From an uncultured Propionibacteriaceae bacterium (GTDB lineage: Bacteria > Actinomycetota > Actinomycetes > Propionibacteriales > Propionibacteriaceae): 24,229 nucleotides of DNA. Shown in pieces: positions 21,548-24,229 of this stretch (position 1 is its first letter; every line of letters begins with the position of its first letter). The DNA lies in contig CAKZHP010000087.1 of the NCBI GenBank assembly GCA_936924635.1, forward strand, positions 1-24,229, given 5' to 3'. A model generated the notes under the pieces. That model searched no databases, had not been told where the DNA came from, and saw only the letters and a list, made by a program, of their open reading frames with translations. The position numbers were made by a program, and so were the translations under genes.

Positions 21548-23968
21548 CTACTGCGGTCCCTCCGCGGTGGGGACGACCTCCGGGACCTCCGAGTCGTACC
21601 CGAGCTTCCACTCGCGCACCTCGGGCATGTCCTCGAGGTTCTCCACGATGTACGTCTCGTGGCGCTCGAGCTGCGAGAGGCAGTACTGGCGCAGGTCCTC
21701 GGCACCCGCCGGCGCGACCTTCGCGTTGTTGAGCGCGTCGATCACCAGGTGGTAGCGCGAGGCGCGGTTGCGCACCACCATGTCGAACGGCGTGGTGGTC
21801 GTGCCCTCCTCGATGAAGCCCCGCACCCGGAACCGGTCGGCGTCGGGGCGGCCGTGCACCAGCTGGTGGATGGCGCCCGGGTAGCCGTGGAAGGCGAACA
21901 CCACGTCGACGGTGTCGGTGAACAGCTCGCGGAAGTACGTCTCGGTCATGCCGTGCGGGTGGTCCTGCGGCCGCTTCAGCGACATCAGGTCGACGACGTT
22001 GACCACGCGCGTACGCAGCGCAGGAAGCTTCTGGCGCAGGATCTCCGCCGCCGCGACGGTCTCCATGGTCATGATGTCGCCGGCGCAGGCGAGGACGATG
22101 TCGGGGTCGCCCGAGCCCTCCTCTGAGCCCGCCCACTCCCAGGTCGACGCGCCGCGGGTGCAGTGCTCGATGGCCTCGTCCATGGAGAGCCACTGCGGCT
22201 GCGGCTGCTTGTCGATGACGATGACGTTGACGTAGCTCCTCGACCGGAAGCAGTGGTCGGCGACCGAGAGCAGGCAGTTCGCGTCCGGCGGCAGGTAGAT
22301 GCGGCCGACCTCGCCGCGGTGGTTCAGCACCACCTGGATCAGGCCCGGGCCCTGGTGGCTGAACCCGTTGTGGTCATTACGCCACGCCGTGGAGCTGAGC
22401 AGGATGTTGAGGCTCGGCACCTTCGCCCGCCACGGCAGCTCCAGCGCCTCCTGCAGCCACTTCGCGTGCTGCACGGTCTGCGACGCGGACACCATGGCGA
22501 ACGCCTCGTACGTGGCGAACAGCCCGTGCCGCCCCGTGAGGTTGTACGCCTCCAGCCAGCCGTGGCAGTTGTGCTCGCTCAGCACCTCCATCACCCGCCC
22601 ATTCGAGCTGAGCTGTACGTCGTCGCTGGTGACGGACTCCATCCAGGCGCGGTCGGAGACGTCGAACACCGCCCCGAGGCGGTTGGAGTTGGTCTCGTCG
22701 GGGCAGAAGAGGCGGAAGTTGTGGGGGTTCCGCTCGTACGCGGCCTTCATCAGCTCGCCCAGCTTGCGGGTGGACTCGATGCGCTCGGCGGCCCGCTTGT
22801 CCGGGCCGACGTCGACCGCCATCTCGCGGAAGTCGGGCAGGTCGAGGTCTTGGGTGAGCAGGCCGCCGTTGGCGTGCGGCGTGCCCGACATCGAGATGGC
22901 CTTGTCGGGGTTGGCGCGGCGCACCAGCTCGACCAGGGTGCCGTTCTCGTCGAACAGCTCCTCGGGGCGGTAGGAGCGCATCCACTCCTCGAGCATCCTG
23001 AGATGCTCCTCGTCCTGCTTCACGCCGGACAGCGGCACCTGGTGGGCGCGCCAGGTGCCCTCGACCTGGACACCGTCGACCACGTCGGGGCCGGTCCAGC
23101 CCTTCGGGGAGCGGAGGATGATCATGGGCCAGACGGGCCGGCCGGCGGGCGCTTCTCCCCCGTCGCGCGCGGCGGACTGGATGGCGCGGATCGACTCGTA
23201 CGCCTTGCTGAGGGCCTCGGCGAACCGGTGGTGCATGCCGGGGAGGTCGTCGCCCTCGACCCAGATGGGCTCGTAGCCGTGGCCGGAGAACAGGTGGGTG
23301 ACCTCCTCCTTGGGCTTGCGGGAGAGGACCGTGGGGGCGGCGATCTTGCCGCCGTTGAGGTGCAGGATCGGCAGCACGGCCCCGTCGTGAGCGGGGTTGA
23401 GGAAGGAGATGCCCTTCCAGGAGCTCTCCAGCGGGCCGGTCTCCGCCTCACCGTCACCGACGACGGCGATGGTGAGCAGGTCGGGGTTGTCGAAGACCGA
23501 GCCGAACGCGTGCGTCAGCGCGTACCCGAGCTCGCCGCCCTCGTGGATGGAGCCCGGCGTGGTGACCGACACGTGCGAGGGGATGCCGCCAGGGGCGGAG
23601 AACTGCCGGAAGAACTTCAGCAGGCCGGCCTCGTCCTCGGTGATCTTCGGGAACGCGTCGGTGTAGGTGCCCTCCATGTACGACGCACCGACCAGCGCGG
23701 GGCCGCCGTGGCCGGGGCCCGTGATGAACAGGCACTCCTGGCCGGTGTGGCGGATGAGGCGGGAGACGTGGGCGTACATGAACGCCAGGCCCGGCGCGGT
23801 GCCCCAGTGGCCGAGGAGCCGCGGCTTGATGTGCTCGGCCTTGAGCGGCTCGCGGAGCAGCGGGTTCGCCATCAGGTAGATCTGGCCGACGGTGAGGTAG
23901 TTGTTCGCCCGCCACCAGGCGTCGATGGTGGTCAGCTCGTCGTCGGTCAGGTCAGGAAGCAGAGGCAT
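21548..23968 (-). CDS. xfp: xylulose-5-phosphate/fructose-6-phosphate phosphoketolase
   Basis: This thiamine-diphosphate enzyme cleaves xylulose 5-phosphate (or fructose 6-phosphate) with phosphate to acetyl phosphate plus glyceraldehyde 3-phosphate (or erythrose 4-phosphate). The 806-residue length is typical. It begins with the family signature (DAWWRANNYLTVGQIYL), has active-site His54 (GHWGT) and His87 (GPGHGG), and carries the ThDP/Mg motif GDGEAETGPL (171-180). The central pyrimidine-binding region and the C-terminal domain (HGYPGAIHQLVHGR) are intact. The start is the ATG at 23966-23968, with TACGTT six bases upstream. An ATG seven codons earlier (23989) would swallow that promoter. 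The usual partners ackA and pta are not adjacent in the window. The universal stress protein gene follows. Confidence 0.96.
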   Translation of the reverse strand: MPLLPDLTDDELTTIDAWWRANNYLTVGQIYLMANPLLREPLKAEHIKPRLLGHWGTAPGLAFMYAHVSRLIRHTGQECLFITGPGHGGPALVGASYMEGTYTDAFPKITEDEAGLLKFFRQFSAPGGIPSHVSVTTPGSIHEGGELGYALTHAFGSVFDNPDLLTIAVVGDGEAETGPLESSWKGISFLNPAHDGAVLPILHLNGGKIAAPTVLSRKPKEEVTHLFSGHGYEPIWVEGDDLPGMHHRFAEALSKAYESIRAIQSAARDGGEAPAGRPVWPMIILRSPKGWTGPDVVDGVQVEGTWRAHQVPLSGVKQDEEHLRMLEEWMRSYRPEELFDENGTLVELVRRANPDKAISMSGTPHANGGLLTQDLDLPDFREMAVDVGPDKRAAERIESTRKLGELMKAAYERNPHNFRLFCPDETNSNRLGAVFDVSDRAWMESVTSDDVQLSSNGRVMEVLSEHNCHGWLEAYNLTGRHGLFATYEAFAMVSASQTVQHAKWLQEALELPWRAKVPSLNILLSSTAWRNDHNGFSHQGPGLIQVVLNHRGEVGRIYLPPDANCLLSVADHCFRSRSYVNVIVIDKQPQPQWLSMDEAIEHCTRGASTWEWAGSEEGSGDPDIVLACAGDIMTMETVAAAEILRQKLPALRTRVVNVVDLMSLKRPQDHPHGMTETYFRELFTDTVDVVFAFHGYPGAIHQLVHGRPDADRFRVRGFIEEGTTTTPFDMVVRNRASRYHLVIDALNNAKVAPAGAEDLRQYCLSQLERHETYIVENLEDMPEVREWKLGYDSEVPEVVPTAEGPQ

Positions 23969-23974
23969 GAGGTC

Positions 23975-23980
23975 AACGTA
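23975..23980 (-). promoter_or_regulatory. -10 hexamer (TACGTT) for xfp
   Basis: TACGTT on the reverse strand ends six bases before the ATG at 23968, fitting a leaderless transcript. No -35 consensus is seen. Confidence 0.5.
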
Positions 23981-24020
23981 GCCAACCAACCGTGCAGCGC
24001 TGGCCCCTCAGGGTGAACAA

Positions 24021-24229
24021 CGAGCCAGGGATGGGTGACGAAGAGAGGCACCCAGCGTCGAGCACCGCCCGGAGGGTGGCAGCCCCCGGCGGCGGGGCCC
24101 CCGTCTGGACTGAGCAGAGCAAGCGACGCCTCACCGGCACCGAGTCAAGAACCGTCGCGAAGCTCGACGAGGGAAGACGGGGGTCAACCGCCCCGCCGCC
24201 GCGGAGCGCGAAGCGCGACATCCAGCAGA
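24021..24229. other. unexplained DNA rich in short inverted repeats
   Basis: No known gene is recognisable here. Both strands are open: a reverse frame of 82 codons (23973-24221, MSRFALRGGGAV...) and a forward frame from 24031 to the edge. Their third-position GC is lower than in the neighbouring genes, and neither product resembles a family I know. Several inverted repeats occur: TGGGTG/CACCCA (24032-24037 / 24049-24054), CCCCCGTCT with AGACGGGGG about 75 bp apart, GCGACG/CGTCGC about 30 bp apart, and GTCGAGC/GCTCGAC. This could be a structured RNA, a dispersed intergenic repeat or a small unknown gene. Confidence 0.3.

Noticed and set aside
21513..22193. In-frame extension of the universal stress protein into xfp
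   Set aside because: The extension is low-complexity shadow sequence, whereas the ATG at 21512 has a proper -10 and starts the Usp fold correctly.
1..24229. Search for tRNA/rRNA, CRISPR arrays, insertion sequences, phage or defence genes
   Set aside because: No cloverleaf-like sequences, regular spaced repeats, transposase motifs or terminal repeats were seen. Every gene but the pseudogenes is ordinary chromosomal content.

Overview
The window is chromosomal DNA of a very high-GC actinobacterium, most likely from Propionibacteriales or a near relative. The evidence is strong GC bias at third codon positions, frequent GTG starts, a ParE-type topoisomerase II subunit, actinobacterial families of unknown function (DUF7455, DUF3152), and a primary sigma factor with an Ala/Lys-rich N-terminus lying near a SigB-type paralogue. 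I see no rRNA, tRNA, CRISPR array, insertion sequence or phage gene.

Layout. Left part (1-6250): a possible gene tail at the edge, a VOC-fold protein behind a perfect 18-bp palindrome, a beta-carbonic anhydrase and parE (all three on -), then on + the zinc-finger DUF7455 protein, an aldo/keto reductase and gdhA. Middle (6250-13540): on -, a lipoprotein, a membrane-anchored DUF3152 protein with a metzincin-like zinc motif, and a GNAT protein tightly downstream of the primary sigma factor; on +, an S9 oligopeptidase and a SigB-type sigma factor. Then 13564-14251 holds two broken genes meeting tail to tail: a decayed ArsB/SLC13-type permease (+) and the 5' stub of a short-chain dehydrogenase (-). 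Right part (14253-24229): tesB, a PAC2-family gene and hrpA on -, a frameshifted VOC gene on +, then a universal stress protein and xfp phosphoketolase on -. About 200 bases of unexplained DNA close the window.

Functions. Most genes are housekeeping: chromosome topology (parE), transcription (two sigma factors), RNA processing (hrpA), nitrogen assimilation (gdhA), CO2/bicarbonate exchange, acyl-CoA hydrolysis and the phosphoketolase route to acetyl phosphate. The linkage of sigA, a DUF7455 gene, sigB and a PAC2 gene resembles, as I recall it, the Rv2703-Rv2714 interval of Mycobacterium tuberculosis.

The clearest global signal is regulatory. At least eight genes have a TAnnnT -10 hexamer ending 6-8 nt before the start codon and no Shine-Dalgarno sequence, as expected of leaderless transcripts. 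Others (DUF7455, aldo/keto reductase, sigB, tesB) have good ribosome binding sites. I found no convincing new defence or biosynthetic system. The most notable items are the leaderless architecture, the double-pseudogene deletion scar, the metzincin-like DUF3152 protein and several intergenic palindromes.
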